Shown here: positions 34,579-44,213 of the stretch, in pieces
Layout of the letters: each line of letters begins with the position of its first letter
How positions within the stretch are numbered: the stretch's first letter is position 1
Origin: Paraglaciecola sp. L1A13
Lineage (GTDB): Bacteria > Pseudomonadota > Gammaproteobacteria > Enterobacterales > Alteromonadaceae
Length of the DNA stretch: 64,000 nucleotides
Direction of reading: 5' to 3'
Assembly: GCF_009796745.1 (NCBI RefSeq)
Contig: NZ_CP047024.1
Span: forward strand, 4,650,001-4,714,000
Made by a program: the position numbers and the translations under genes
The notes under the pieces: generated by a model
What the model saw: only the letters and a program-made list of their open reading frames with translations
What the model was told of the DNA's origin: nothing
Database searches by the model: none

Positions 34579-35292
34579 ATGATTTACTACCGTAAAACAG
34601 GCCAAATAAAGGCCATGACATTTGATCTCGATGACACCCTGTACGATAACTATCCTTATATCATTCGAGCCGAGCATGCCTTGATCGAATTCTTAGGTAG
34701 CTTCGCCGATGATCCTGCCCACAGTCACGCCGACTATTGGCGTCGCCACAAACATGCAACCTTGCAGCAAAAACCAAATTTACACAGCGATATGGGTTTG
34801 TTACGTAGAGAAGTTCTAACCAGTGGCCTGCAAGCATTCGGTCACAGCGGCTCTGCGCTAAAAAATGCAGTAGACGAAGCATTTGATTTTTTTTACTTTG
34901 AGCGTAGCAACTTTCAGGTCAGCGAAGACGTGACTCGCATTCTAAGCGAGCTTGGTGAACGTTGGCCTTTGGTAGCTATTACTAATGGCAACGTCAACCT
35001 TGAGCAAATTGGTATCGCGGACTATTTTCAAAAAAGTTTTCATGCCAGCTTAGCGTTTCCTATGAAGCCCAATAACGCCATGTTCGATGCTGCCCAACAG
35101 TTGCTTAATTTACCGAGTGATTCTATTTTGCACGTAGGGGATAACTTAGAAAAAGACGTGCTTGGTGCGAAAAAAGCTGGCTTTATGAGTGCCTGGTATG
35201 CGGATAATCGCAATATGAACCTTCAGAATGAAGATGTGACCGTTTTACCGGATATTCAGTTGCAACACTTAAGTGAGCTTTGCACCCTATAG
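34579..35292 (+). CDS. yigB: HAD-family phosphatase YigB
   Basis: 237 residues, HAD subfamily IA: FDLDDTLYDN (nucleophile Asp), VAITNGN (motif II), KPN...(motif III Lys) and ILHVGDNLEKDVLGAKKAG (motif IV). YigB dephosphorylates FMN and 5-amino-6-(5-phospho-D-ribitylamino)uracil in riboflavin synthesis. Sits after xerC as in E. coli, where uvrD follows; here cysE on the other strand intervenes. Confidence 0.9.
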   Translation: MIYYRKTGQIKAMTFDLDDTLYDNYPYIIRAEHALIEFLGSFADDPAHSHADYWRRHKHATLQQKPNLHSDMGLLRREVLTSGLQAFGHSGSALKNAVDEAFDFFYFERSNFQVSEDVTRILSELGERWPLVAITNGNVNLEQIGIADYFQKSFHASLAFPMKPNNAMFDAAQQLLNLPSDSILHVGDNLEKDVLGAKKAGFMSAWYADNRNMNLQNEDVTVLPDIQLQHLSELCTL

Positions 35293-35343
35293 CCGGTAAA
35301 TTCAACTGACAGTAAATACCGCCGTTGCTCGGGTCCGATAGAA

Positions 35344-35370
35344 CAAATCAGCTAAGCTTTAGCTGATTTG
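35344..35370. terminator. bidirectional terminator hairpin between yigB and cysE
   Basis: Perfect 12-bp stem CAAATCAGCTAA/TTAGCTGATTTG with a 3-nt loop, 4 nt from the cysE stop. T-richness is weak on both sides, but convergent placement fits a shared terminator. Confidence 0.65.
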
Positions 35371-35373
35371 TAA

Positions 35374-36153
35374 TTAGTCTTCTAATACGTTTTGGCGCAT
35401 GGTCAGACACGGATTTTGGCAGCTCGGTTTACCAACAATCTTAGCAGGTACACCCGCGACAGTTACATGGGCAGGTACATCACTTAATACCACGCTACCC
35501 GCCCCCACTTTAGCTCCTGGCCCAATTTCAATATTGCCCAATATTTTAGCGCCTGCACCTATCATTACACCTCGGCGTACTTTTGGATGACGATCGCCAC
35601 TCTCATTTCCTGTGCCGCCAAGTGTCACTGATTGCATAATGGATACATTGTCTTCAATCACCGCCGTTTCACCAACTACAATGCCTGTAGCGTGATCGAA
35701 CATCACGCCTTGGCCAATATAGGCAGCTGGATGAATGTCTACTGACAATACTTCAGAGCTTCGACTTTGCACGAACAGGGCCAATTCATGGCGTCCCATC
35801 AACCAGAGCATATGAGCAAACCTATGTACTTGAATAGCGTGAAAGCCTTTAAAATATAACAAGACTGTAAGGAAAGATTTCACTGCAGGATCACGCTCAA
35901 ACGTGGCTTGAATGTCAAAAACCGTTGCGTCAACAAGCAATGGTTGATCGCGATAGGCTTGGCTCAACATGCTACGCAGTGCTTCGGCCGACATGACTTT
36001 GTCTGACAGTTTATTAGACAAAATAAAGCTCAATGCCCCAGCAAAGTTATCTTGTTTTAAAATGCATTCGTCAACGTAGGTCGCGAGTACGGGCTCTTTT
36101 TCAGCCATCACCTTAGCTTCATCACGAAGCGTTAGCCAAAAGTTATTGTCCAC
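35374..36153 (-). CDS. cysE: Serine O-acetyltransferase CysE
   Basis: 259 residues: helical N-terminal domain (FWLTLRDEAKVMAEKEPVLATYVDECILKQDNFAGALSF), then hexapeptide helix with the active site (SSEVLSVDIHPAAYIGQGVMFDHATGIVVGETAVI, catalytic His in FDHATG) and GGTGNESGDRHPKV. Makes O-acetylserine for cysteine. GTG start at 36153 with AGAGGG upstream. Lies opposite to and between yigB and uvrD, an insertion relative to E. coli gene order. Confidence 0.94.
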   Translation of the reverse strand: MDNNFWLTLRDEAKVMAEKEPVLATYVDECILKQDNFAGALSFILSNKLSDKVMSAEALRSMLSQAYRDQPLLVDATVFDIQATFERDPAVKSFLTVLLYFKGFHAIQVHRFAHMLWLMGRHELALFVQSRSSEVLSVDIHPAAYIGQGVMFDHATGIVVGETAVIEDNVSIMQSVTLGGTGNESGDRHPKVRRGVMIGAGAKILGNIEIGPGAKVGAGSVVLSDVPAHVTVAGVPAKIVGKPSCQNPCLTMRQNVLED

Positions 36154-36299
36154 GGTATACCCTCTAGTTCGTATTACTTTGCAGTGTAATCAGTTGTGAT
36201 GTTAAAGCCCAATATTGACTAAGAACAAATTCATTAATTGTATAAAAACACAGTATAACTGTTATAATGCAAGCATAATTCTACAGCATTTTTCTCCCC

Positions 36300-38474
36300 A
36301 TGGATGTATCTCGACTCTTAGAACAACTCAACGATAAACAACGCGACGCCGTTGCATCTCCCGCCGCCGATATGCTTATTTTGGCCGGTGCGGGCAGCGG
36401 TAAAACTCGCGTATTGGTTCACCGTATTGCCTGGTTAATGGAAGTCGAAGGTATCGCACCTTGGGGTATTCTGGCGGTAACCTTTACCAATAAAGCCGCT
36501 CGAGAGATGCGTGGGCGGATCGAAGAGTTGCAAGGCGGTGCACTAACCAGCATGTGGATAGGTACCTTCCATGGTATTGCCCATCGTCTGCTACGCACCC
36601 ACTACGCTGAAGCCAAGTTACCCGAAAATTTTCAGATCCTCGACTCAGATGATCAATATCGTTTAGTGCGTAGGGTGATAAAAAGTATGAACTTGGACGA
36701 AAAGCAATGGGCGCCCAAGCACGTTCAGTGGTACATAAATGGCAATAAAGACGAAGGCTTACGCCCAGAGCATATTGATACTCATGGCGATTACAATCAG
36801 CAAAAACTGCGTGACATCTATCAAACTTATCAGCAAACGTGTGATCGGGCTGGATTAGTAGATTTTGCTGAGTTGCTGCTTCGCGCTCATCGCCTATGGT
36901 CGGAAAATCCAGAGCTACTTAAACATTATCAGAATCGATTTCGCGCCGTATTAGTTGATGAGTTTCAAGATACCAACAATATTCAATATGCTTGGCTACG
37001 TCTATTAGCTGCCCCTACCAACAATATGATAATTGTTGGTGACGACGACCAGTCAATTTATGGCTGGCGTGGGGCCAACGTACAAAATATTCAGCATTTT
37101 TTACGTGACTATCCGAATGCTAAAACCATACGCCTAGAGCAGAACTACCGTTCTACGGGCAATATTCTTAAAGCTGCTAATGCGGTCATAGATAACAACC
37201 AAGGCCGCCTTGGCAAAGAACTATGGACCGATGGTGTAGACGGCGAGCTCATCTCTTTATATGCCGGTTTTAACGAATTAGATGAAGCGCGTTTTGTGGT
37301 TTCACGGATCAAAGATTGGCATACCCAAGGCAATGCTCTGAGCGATTGTGCCATCTTATATCGCAATAACGCACAGTCCCGCGTATTAGAAGAAGCCTTA
37401 CTACAAGAATCAGTCGCCTATCGAATCTACGGCGGGCTGCGCTTCTTCGAACGTCAAGAAATTCGAGACGCCTTAGGTTATTTGCGGATCATTAACCAGC
37501 AGATTGATGACGCAGCTTTTGAGCGCGTGGTGAATACGCCAACCCGAGGCATCGGCGATAAAACCTTGGCACAAGTCCGCGAACAAGCGAAAGAACATGA
37601 GCTTTCAATGTGGCAAGCCAGCCTGCAGCTATTACGCGAAAAACGTTTATCAGGCCGTGCGTCCAATGCCTTACAGTCGTTTATTGATTTAGTTTTAGAG
37701 TTACAAAAAAATACTCAAGAACAACCATTAGAGCTGCAAGCCGATCATGTGATTAAGCATTCTGGTTTGTACGCTATGTACAAGGCTGAAAAAGGCGAGA
37801 AAGCCCAAGCCCGTATCGAAAACTTAGAAGAATTAGTTACCGCTTGTAAGCAATTTGCACCGCCAGAAGAAGCAGAAAACATGTCGCCCCTGTCGGCCTT
37901 TTTAGCCCATGCTTCACTTGAGGCTGGGGACGCTCAAGCTGACAAACACCAAGATGCAGTGCAGATGATGACTATACATAGCGCTAAGGGCTTAGAGTTT
38001 CCTATGGTGTTGTTGGTGGGCGTAGAAGAAGGTATGTTCCCCAGCCAAATGAGTAACGATGAGCCGGGTAAAATCGAAGAGGAACGGCGCTTATGTTATG
38101 TAGGCATGACCCGTGCTATGCAAAAGCTTTATATTACCTATGCAGAGAATCGTCGAGTTTACGGCCAAGATAAATACCACACTCAGTCACGTTTTATCAA
38201 AGAAATACCGAGCGAATATATAGAAGAAGTACGCCTGCGAACTAAAGCAACGGTATCGCGTCCAATGCAAAGCCGTTTTCAATCGTCAGCTAGTCATACA
38301 GCATTTGATTCTACAGGCTTTAAGCTGGGTGAACGCGTCGCCCATCGTAAGTTTGGCGAAGGCACGGTGCTAAACTATGAAGGTAGCGGCGAACACGCTC
38401 GGGTTCAGGTAAACTTTGATGATGTTGGTAGTAAATGGTTAGTGCTTTCGTTCGCTAAATTAGACAAAATATAA
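36300..38474 (+). CDS. uvrD: DNA helicase II UvrD
   Basis: 724 residues, superfamily 1A helicase with all motifs: LAGAGSGKTRVL (Walker A), AVTFTNKAAREM (Ia), LVDEFQDTN (II), VGDDDQSIYGWRGA (III), LEQNYRST (IV), TIHSAKGLEF (V), CYVGMTRAM (VI). The C-terminal tail LGERVAHRKFGEGTVLNYEGSGEHARVQVNFD is UvrD-specific. Acts in nucleotide excision and mismatch repair. An AT-rich -10-like TATAAT lies ~36 nt upstream; no clear LexA box is visible. Confidence 0.97.
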   Translation: MDVSRLLEQLNDKQRDAVASPAADMLILAGAGSGKTRVLVHRIAWLMEVEGIAPWGILAVTFTNKAAREMRGRIEELQGGALTSMWIGTFHGIAHRLLRTHYAEAKLPENFQILDSDDQYRLVRRVIKSMNLDEKQWAPKHVQWYINGNKDEGLRPEHIDTHGDYNQQKLRDIYQTYQQTCDRAGLVDFAELLLRAHRLWSENPELLKHYQNRFRAVLVDEFQDTNNIQYAWLRLLAAPTNNMIIVGDDDQSIYGWRGANVQNIQHFLRDYPNAKTIRLEQNYRSTGNILKAANAVIDNNQGRLGKELWTDGVDGELISLYAGFNELDEARFVVSRIKDWHTQGNALSDCAILYRNNAQSRVLEEALLQESVAYRIYGGLRFFERQEIRDALGYLRIINQQIDDAAFERVVNTPTRGIGDKTLAQVREQAKEHELSMWQASLQLLREKRLSGRASNALQSFIDLVLELQKNTQEQPLELQADHVIKHSGLYAMYKAEKGEKAQARIENLEELVTACKQFAPPEEAENMSPLSAFLAHASLEAGDAQADKHQDAVQMMTIHSAKGLEFPMVLLVGVEEGMFPSQMSNDEPGKIEEERRLCYVGMTRAMQKLYITYAENRRVYGQDKYHTQSRFIKEIPSEYIEEVRLRTKATVSRPMQSRFQSSASHTAFDSTGFKLGERVAHRKFGEGTVLNYEGSGEHARVQVNFDDVGSKWLVLSFAKLDKI

Positions 38475-38565
38475 AAATGTAAACTTTGAATGAGTAACTA
38501 GGTACTATGTGGTTAACACAAAGTTGCGTACCGTCTTTGTATCTAGCAAAAGGTAAACTCGTTTT

Positions 38566-39819
38566 ATGCGTCCTAAAGTACTGGTAATTGACGGTAACGA
38601 ACACAGTTTAGATATTATCGCCAGTTTGCTACTAAAGGCCAAACTAACGCCAGTCAGGGCCACCAGCCTGACTGCTGCGCAACATTTATTTTCAAACTCG
38701 GCGCCAGAAGACTTTTTGTGTGCCATTGTAGACTACCGCTTACCTGATGCTCCCATTGGTCAAGCCATTGATTTTGCCCTGAGCTCATTTTTGCCCACGA
38801 TTGCAACCACCGAATTTTTAGATGCTGAAACTCGCGCAGGTATTCTCAACAAAAACGTAATTGACTACATTCTTAAAGAGAATGAACAAGTTTACGAATA
38901 TCTCAGTGTATTGCTCAACCGCTTACAGAAAAACAAAAGTATCGGCGTGTTGGTGGTCGACAATGCCAGAATCAGCCGCAATCGCAGCACTTCATTGCTG
39001 CGTCGTCATAATTTCATCACCCATCAAGCCACAACAGGCCAGCAGGGTCTAGAGGCGTTAACACACTTTAGCCATGTTAAATTAGTCATAATAGCCAACG
39101 AATTACCCGATATGAGCGGCATTGAAATGCTTAGTGAATTGCGTAAACGCGCCAAAAAGGATGATATTGCAGTTATTGGTTTATCTGATCACAGTGATAC
39201 TGGGGTTTCAGCCCGTTTTATTAAAAGTGGTGCAAACGATTACTTGGCGCAACCTTACGGCCAAGAAGAGTTTCTATGCCGAATTATGCAAAACATTGAA
39301 TTAATAGAAAATATTGAGCTTATTCGATTGGCCGCAAATTCGGACTTTCTAACCGGCTTACCCAATCGACGTCACTTCTTCGAGCGCGTTGCCGCTGCCG
39401 ATCAGTTGGTCCCTTTACACCACAGCGTAGCGCTTATCGATATTGATCATTTCAAATTGATTAACGACACCTATGGCCACGATTGCGGTGATTACACATT
39501 ACGCGAAATTGCCAAATTGGTTGCGGCTACCTTTGAGTCACACATACCCGCACGGTTCGGCGGGGAAGAGTTTTGTGTCTCTATGCCCAATGTTGATTTA
39601 CCGGCCGCCGCGCAGATCCTTGAAGATTTCCGCCAAGATCTAGCGAATATCACCTTCAAATTCGAGGGGCAGACTTTCCACATCAGTGTCAGTATTGGCG
39701 TGACAGCCATTAAGCACGGTGGTGTAAATGGCATGCTACGTAAAGCAGATGAATACCTATATCAGGCCAAGAAAAATGGCCGTAATCGTGTAGAGCACGA
39801 TCACATCCCTGTGAACTAA
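38566..39819 (+). CDS. Diguanylate cyclase with two receiver domains
   Basis: 417 residues. REC1 (~1-120) keeps a possible phosphoacceptor Asp56 (IVDYRLPD); REC2 (~126-245) has Ala177 where Asp is expected (IIANELPD), so it is degenerate. The GGDEF domain follows with DFLTGLPNRRHF, IDIDHFKLINDTYGHDCGD and GGEEF at 332-336, all catalytic residues present. The RxxD product-inhibition site is missing (FESH). Synthesises c-di-GMP, probably gated by REC1. No histidine kinase is nearby. Its stop overlaps the rarD stop on the other strand by 4 nt. Confidence 0.92.
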   Translation: MRPKVLVIDGNEHSLDIIASLLLKAKLTPVRATSLTAAQHLFSNSAPEDFLCAIVDYRLPDAPIGQAIDFALSSFLPTIATTEFLDAETRAGILNKNVIDYILKENEQVYEYLSVLLNRLQKNKSIGVLVVDNARISRNRSTSLLRRHNFITHQATTGQQGLEALTHFSHVKLVIIANELPDMSGIEMLSELRKRAKKDDIAVIGLSDHSDTGVSARFIKSGANDYLAQPYGQEEFLCRIMQNIELIENIELIRLAANSDFLTGLPNRRHFFERVAAADQLVPLHHSVALIDIDHFKLINDTYGHDCGDYTLREIAKLVAATFESHIPARFGGEEFCVSMPNVDLPAAAQILEDFRQDLANITFKFEGQTFHISVSIGVTAIKHGGVNGMLRKADEYLYQAKKNGRNRVEHDHIPVN

Positions 39820-40724
39820 CCTTGTGCGTGCTTAAGAGCCTTTCTAATTTTTCGATACTGACGCAGGGAGTCGTAACTAAACAACCCTAGCGCTAGCCAT
39901 ACAAAGCCAAACATCACTATTTTACTGCCATCAAGAGGCTCATCATAAACCACCGCGGCTAACACAAACATAATGCTCGGGCCGATGTATTGAAAGAACC
40001 CCAAGGTCGAAAACATAATGCGTTTCGCTGCCGCGGTAAAACACAGTAAAGGCGCAGTGGTCACAATACCGGCACAGATAAGTGTGACGTTCAAAGTCGA
40101 ATCGTTAGACAGCATATTACTCCACTCACCTGCGAACCAAATCCAATAGACGATCGCAGGCGGTAACAATAAGCTACTTTCAACCAGTAAACCGGGTAAT
40201 GAATCCACAGCGACTTGCTTGCGTAACAAACCATAAACACCGAAAGTGCCGGCTAGTGCTAGCGCAACCCAAGGCAATTGCCCATAACTGACGATAAAAT
40301 ATACCACACCAAAAAGGGCTAAACCCACCGCCACTTTTTGCAAGCGCCGTAGTCGTTCACCTAAGAATAAACGGCCCAAAAATATATTTAGCAGGGGGTT
40401 TATGTAATAACCTAAACTGGCATCCAATAGATGATTATTATTGATAGCCCAAATAAAAATAAACCAATTCGCCGCAAGTAGTACCCCTGAAATCAATAAA
40501 ACCTGCATGACCTTAGGATTAAAAACCGCTTGTTTGACCTTCTCAAACTTACCGGTAATCCCCACCAGCACAACCAAAACAACGACAGACCAGACAATAC
40601 GATGCATTAATATTTCCATCGCGGGGACTTGCCCTATCAGCTTGAAGTACAGTGGCGCTACACCCCACATGGTATAAGCCGCTATTGCGAACAAAATACC
40701 TGACCTCACTGATTTATCATTCAT
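39816..40724 (-). CDS. rarD: EamA-family transporter RarD
   Basis: 302 residues with ten predicted helices in two EamA repeats. GILFAIAAYTMWGVAPLYFKLI near the start and LDASLGYYINPLLNIFLGRLFLGERLRRLQ are RarD-specific. A drug/metabolite-superfamily permease; the chloramphenicol-sensitivity name is historical and the substrate is unknown. GGGGTGG precedes the ATG. Convergent with the diguanylate cyclase. Confidence 0.93.
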   Translation of the reverse strand: MNDKSVRSGILFAIAAYTMWGVAPLYFKLIGQVPAMEILMHRIVWSVVVLVVLVGITGKFEKVKQAVFNPKVMQVLLISGVLLAANWFIFIWAINNNHLLDASLGYYINPLLNIFLGRLFLGERLRRLQKVAVGLALFGVVYFIVSYGQLPWVALALAGTFGVYGLLRKQVAVDSLPGLLVESSLLLPPAIVYWIWFAGEWSNMLSNDSTLNVTLICAGIVTTAPLLCFTAAAKRIMFSTLGFFQYIGPSIMFVLAAVVYDEPLDGSKIVMFGFVWLALGLFSYDSLRQYRKIRKALKHAQG

Positions 40725-41380
40725 CTTGCCACCCCTTGTTTATCAAGCGCGGGAGTGTGAGTTAACTGTCGGTAAAAAGCAATATTCAAACCCTGATCCT
40801 ATAAAGTTGGCGCGCAATGTTGCAACAGAGGCTGCAAGTAAGGACGGAGGTAATTTTGTGGTCGCCGCCGATGCTGTGAAAAATCTATGCAAGCTACTAA
40901 CACTGATTTAATTAGAGCTTGTGATGAAATTCATATTCGATTTACACAACACTCACCAATAACAATGCATGGGGCACAAAAAATCTGCAGATAATTGGTA
41001 ATATGCGCTAACAATAATCATTTATTAACCGTAAGGCTAAAAATCCGTTTTATCTTTAGCCTAGCCATTTATTGGACAATCCCCACCCAGTAAAATTTGC
41101 AAAGACCCTGACTCATTGTGCCACAAAGACAAGGTTCCGATGGTATAAGTCCTTGCAAATGACGATGAAATTCCATCACCATTTTTATATTTTATTATCT
41201 TGAATAGGCCTCAAGCCTAGGTAATGCCTTAGTGTGCGAGAATATCCCATATATTGCTACCTTCTGCGCGAGGGCGTTTCTTAATTTGGTATACATCCTG
41301 CTTTTAGTGGTTTACATAGATGCATATTTTTCACCATTTGAGCCAGGTCAAAGGTGCTGTAACCCCCTAATAGGACAAGT
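40725..41380. other. intergenic region with inverted repeats, no convincing gene
   Basis: 656 nt. A 61-codon frame at 40726 and an 80-codon frame at 41232 lack ribosome-binding sites and family resemblance. Visible structure: an 8-bp stem AGGCTAAA/TTTAGCCT (41034-41062), and a 12-bp inverted pair ATTTGCAAAGAC/GTCCTTGCAAAT (41095-41106 and 41149-41160, one mismatch) enclosing 42 nt. These could be regulatory or a small RNA; nothing allows a firm call. Confidence 0.45.
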
Positions 41381-41953
41381 ATGGTCGCTTATTTCAAACG
41401 TAAAACTAAGCAGTTTATCGAATCTAAAAACATGTATATGGCGCTGGTCATCGCTTCATTTTTGGAATCGATAATTGTGCCAATTCCATTAGAGGCAGTG
41501 CTTATTCCCTTAATGCAGGCCAAGCGCGAAAAAATTTGGCTATTAGCCTTCTTAGCAACATTAGGCTGTATTTTTGGTGCGATCATTGGTTATGGCGTTG
41601 GCTACTACTTATTTGATCAGTTTGCCGAACAAATTGCTAGTTGGTTCTCGGACCCGCAACAATTAGAAAACGTCAAAAACCAGATGCAGCAACAAGGCTT
41701 TTGGTACGTGTTGTCTGTTGGTATTATTCCCATTCCGTTCCAAATAGCCATGTTGGCCGCCGGAGCGGCGAAGTACTCGCTCTTTATGTTCTTGTTGGCT
41801 ACCTTAATTGCCCGCACGATCCGCTATTTTGGCCTGGCCTTATTGGTAAAAGTTGCGGGTAATAAAGCCGAAGCTATTTTCAGAAAGTATAAAATTCCCA
41901 CGGCTATCGTGCTAACACTAGCGGTGGCGATTTTCTGGTGGGTAAAGCACTAG
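41381..41953 (+). CDS. VTT-domain (YqaA/DedA-like) membrane protein
   Basis: 190 residues with about four to five helices: ALVIASFLESIIVPIPLEAVLIPLM opens the VTT domain (E-x-x-x-P-x-P), then FGAIIGYGVGYYLFDQF (G-x-x-x-G-Y) and GIIPIPFQIAMLAAGAAKYSLFMFLLATLIARTIRY, the conserved re-entrant and R-x-x-R-Y region. Such proteins are implicated in lipid scrambling or envelope maintenance. Possibly co-transcribed with the FNT gene 21 nt downstream. Confidence 0.87.
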   Translation: MVAYFKRKTKQFIESKNMYMALVIASFLESIIVPIPLEAVLIPLMQAKREKIWLLAFLATLGCIFGAIIGYGVGYYLFDQFAEQIASWFSDPQQLENVKNQMQQQGFWYVLSVGIIPIPFQIAMLAAGAAKYSLFMFLLATLIARTIRYFGLALLVKVAGNKAEAIFRKYKIPTAIVLTLAVAIFWWVKH

Positions 41954-41974
41954 CCTATAAATATCAAGGATAAA

Positions 41975-42901
41975 ATGATGAGTGATGATTTAGAACATGG
42001 GGAGCACGATCACGAAGCAAGAATCGTCTCACCTTCTGGCGAGTTGCTGTTTAATGAAGATACCCGCGAGCGAACCAAAGAGCGTACTCGTGAAAGCAAA
42101 GAATATGTTTCGGTCATCGTTAAACGCGTGGATGAAACCTTCCGTCATCCTGACGATATTCTGGAAAAAGCCATTGACGAAGGGGTCGAGCAACTCGCTA
42201 GACCCGCTATGTCATTATTTATGTCAGCACTGGCTGCTGGCATGATCATTTGTTTTACCGTGTTAGCCGTAGGCGTGATGACCACCATAGTTGGCGATCT
42301 TTCCAGTGGCTTTAATCGAGTACTCGTTGCCTTGGTTTATCCTTTGGGTTTTGTAATGTGTATTTTAAGTCGCACACAGCTATTTACTGAACATACGGCT
42401 ACTGCCTTTTACCCTATTTTAGACAGACGCATAAGCATTTTTCGCATGTTTCGTCTATGGGCAATTGTGATTGCGGGCAATATTATCGGCGGTATTTTCA
42501 GTGCAGGTTTGCTGGCCATGAGCGATGAAGTTATTCATGCTAGTCCGGGTTATCTGATTATCGCCGAGCATATTTTGTCATACTCGCCAGGAACATTGCT
42601 CGTTAGCGCAACCCTCGCAGGATGGTTAATGGCGCTTGGCGCTTGGACCATACTATCTACCCATTCAACCACCAGCCAAATACTGTGTATTTACATCGTT
42701 ACTTTTATTATTGGTTTAGGTGGGTTACATCACTCTATTGCGGGCTCGGTTGAATTACTGGTAGGCTACTTTACCTCTGACAAAATTTCTCTTATTAGCA
42801 TGGTAAGCGCGTTGTCTGTAATGCTACTCGGTAACGCCATTGGCGGCTCTGTATTTGTGGCTCTGCTCAATTACAGCCACATCCGAAAGCTGAATAAATA
42901 G
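41975..42901 (+). CDS. Formate/nitrite transporter family protein (YfdC-like)
   Basis: 308 residues. A hydrophilic, His- and charge-rich N-terminus (~residues 1-75, HGEHDHEAR, RERTKERTRESKEYV) precedes six membrane helices with the FNT fold (LFMSALAAGM, MCILSRTQLFTEHTATAFYPI, HHSIAGSVELL). The LFTEHTATAFYP wording fits the YfdC-type group rather than FocA or NirC. Likely a channel for small anions or acids; substrate unknown. GGA precedes the ATG at 41975; a second ATG is adjacent. Confidence 0.85.
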   Translation: MMSDDLEHGEHDHEARIVSPSGELLFNEDTRERTKERTRESKEYVSVIVKRVDETFRHPDDILEKAIDEGVEQLARPAMSLFMSALAAGMIICFTVLAVGVMTTIVGDLSSGFNRVLVALVYPLGFVMCILSRTQLFTEHTATAFYPILDRRISIFRMFRLWAIVIAGNIIGGIFSAGLLAMSDEVIHASPGYLIIAEHILSYSPGTLLVSATLAGWLMALGAWTILSTHSTTSQILCIYIVTFIIGLGGLHHSIAGSVELLVGYFTSDKISLISMVSALSVMLLGNAIGGSVFVALLNYSHIRKLNK

Positions 42902-42905
42902 TTAA

Positions 42906-42948
42906 ATCTGATAAACGACGTTCATGGCTGATGTTTATCAGATATTTT
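42906..42948 (+). terminator. terminator after the FNT gene
   Basis: Perfect 11-bp stem ATCTGATAAAC/GTTTATCAGAT with a 16-nt loop, starting 5 nt after the stop and followed by ATTTTG. Confidence 0.7.
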
Positions 42949-43017
42949 GCAGAGACATGTATTTTGATACTTTTATGTAGCAAAGTGCGGTGTCGCTCTC
43001 AGACCGCCATGAAGGTT

Positions 43018-43419
43018 TCAAAGCGCCGTACGCACTAAACGCCAGCCACAATAACTGCTTAAACTGGTCACAACCGTGCCCCATGCCCAATCTTGCAAAC
43101 TGATGCCCAGGGGCCACCCTGCTAGCAGCGCATAATTAGTCATGTTGTAGGCACCATACGCCGCAGCACCTAACACGGCTCCGCCAAGCAGCACATTTTT
43201 GCCCTGTGCGGCCTGATAATTAGGCCGTATAACTAAATATACAATGGCCATACAATACAAGCCATAAAATACTATCCAAGGCCAAATGCGTACATCAGTA
43301 CGCATTAATCCTTCCATTGCCTCGATATAACTATCTTTCGCTATCAGCCCTAGCCATACAGCATCTAAAAGCAAGAAACCCAGTAACGCCCCCAAATAGG
43401 CGCGAATTGATTTATTCAT
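43018..43419 (-). CDS. DUF2177 family membrane protein
   Basis: 133 residues with four helices and the DUF2177 pattern: LLLDAVWLGLIAKDSYIEAMEGLM near the start, VIRPNYQAAQGKNVLLGGAVLGAAAYGAYNMTNYALLAGWP in the middle, and DWAWGTVVTSLSSYCGW. Inner-membrane protein of unknown function. Stands alone; the 283-nt upstream gap to the hemerythrin gene is AT-rich and without clear features. Confidence 0.9.
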   Translation of the reverse strand: MNKSIRAYLGALLGFLLLDAVWLGLIAKDSYIEAMEGLMRTDVRIWPWIVFYGLYCMAIVYLVIRPNYQAAQGKNVLLGGAVLGAAAYGAYNMTNYALLAGWPLGISLQDWAWGTVVTSLSSYCGWRLVRTAL

Positions 43420-43702
43420 ATTGTCATCCTTTATTAGCCATATACGCTCACAAGCACTAGCGGTGAGCCATCGTTAATTAATGTTACGAAAAGTATGAAA
43501 AAAACGACCAAAAAAATTATTTTCACACACAGAAAGAACTACCTTAGTTGTGTAAATATTACCGCGTGTAGATCATGAAATAGGTTTTGCATGAAATAAA
43601 AATTATATTTTTCAATAAATTAGACACTCACCATGATTGGTACGATGCTCGCATTGTTAACGCATACAAATATAGCGAATGTGCAACTGACGAGGAATAA
43701 AA

Positions 43703-44143
43703 ATGAAAATTTTTGAAGCGTTACGTAACGATCATAACGTTCAGCGTGACTTGATGAACAAGTTAATCAATACATCTGGCAAAAGCGATATCCGTATCCA
43801 TGCATTCAATGAATTAAAAGAAGCCCTTGAAAGTCACGCCTTGGCGGAAGAGCGTTTTTTCTATGCTCCGCTGATGGAATCAGATGATATGGCGGACCAA
43901 TCCCGTCATGCCATTGCAGAACATCACGAAATCGATGAGTTGATCGAAAAACTTGAACAGACCGATATGAGCTCGTCAGCTTGGTTGACCCATATGAAAA
44001 GCCTGCAACATTTGGTGTTGCATCATTTAGATGATGAAGAGCATCAATTCTTTCAAATGGCAGGTAAGGTGCTAAACGAAACTCAAAAGAGTAAATTGGC
44101 TAGTAACTACCGCGAAGAAATGCGCGAGCAACAAACAGCCTAA
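43703..44143 (+). CDS. Hemerythrin-domain protein
   Basis: 146 residues, four-helix bundle with di-iron ligands: His11 (LRNDHNVQ), HALAEERFFY (H-x3-E), EHHEIDELIEKLE (H-x-x-x-D/E), and LQHLVLHHLDDEEHQFF (H-x4-D). Binds a non-haem di-iron centre that senses or stores oxygen or nitric oxide, or supplies iron for Fe-S repair. Single domain, cytoplasmic. The redoxin gene follows 70 nt on, so they may respond to the same stress. GAGGAA precedes the ATG. Confidence 0.9.
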   Translation: MKIFEALRNDHNVQRDLMNKLINTSGKSDIRIHAFNELKEALESHALAEERFFYAPLMESDDMADQSRHAIAEHHEIDELIEKLEQTDMSSSAWLTHMKSLQHLVLHHLDDEEHQFFQMAGKVLNETQKSKLASNYREEMREQQTA

Positions 44144-44213
44144 TTCACTGCCTCCCAGAGGCTTTATCGGCCATAAATGCTTAACCATAAGCAATCTACA
44201 TAAGAGGATAATC

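Noticed and set aside
36240..36299. possible LexA box upstream of uvrD
   Set aside because: CTGT and ACAG occur but with wrong spacing and order; no CTGT-N8-ACAG match seen.
40726..40911. 61-codon plus-strand frame next to rarD
   Set aside because: Begins at the rarD start region with no ribosome-binding site and no family resemblance; called intergenic instead.
41232..41474. 80-codon frame overlapping the VTT gene
   Set aside because: Overlaps the start of a well-supported gene and has no start signal.
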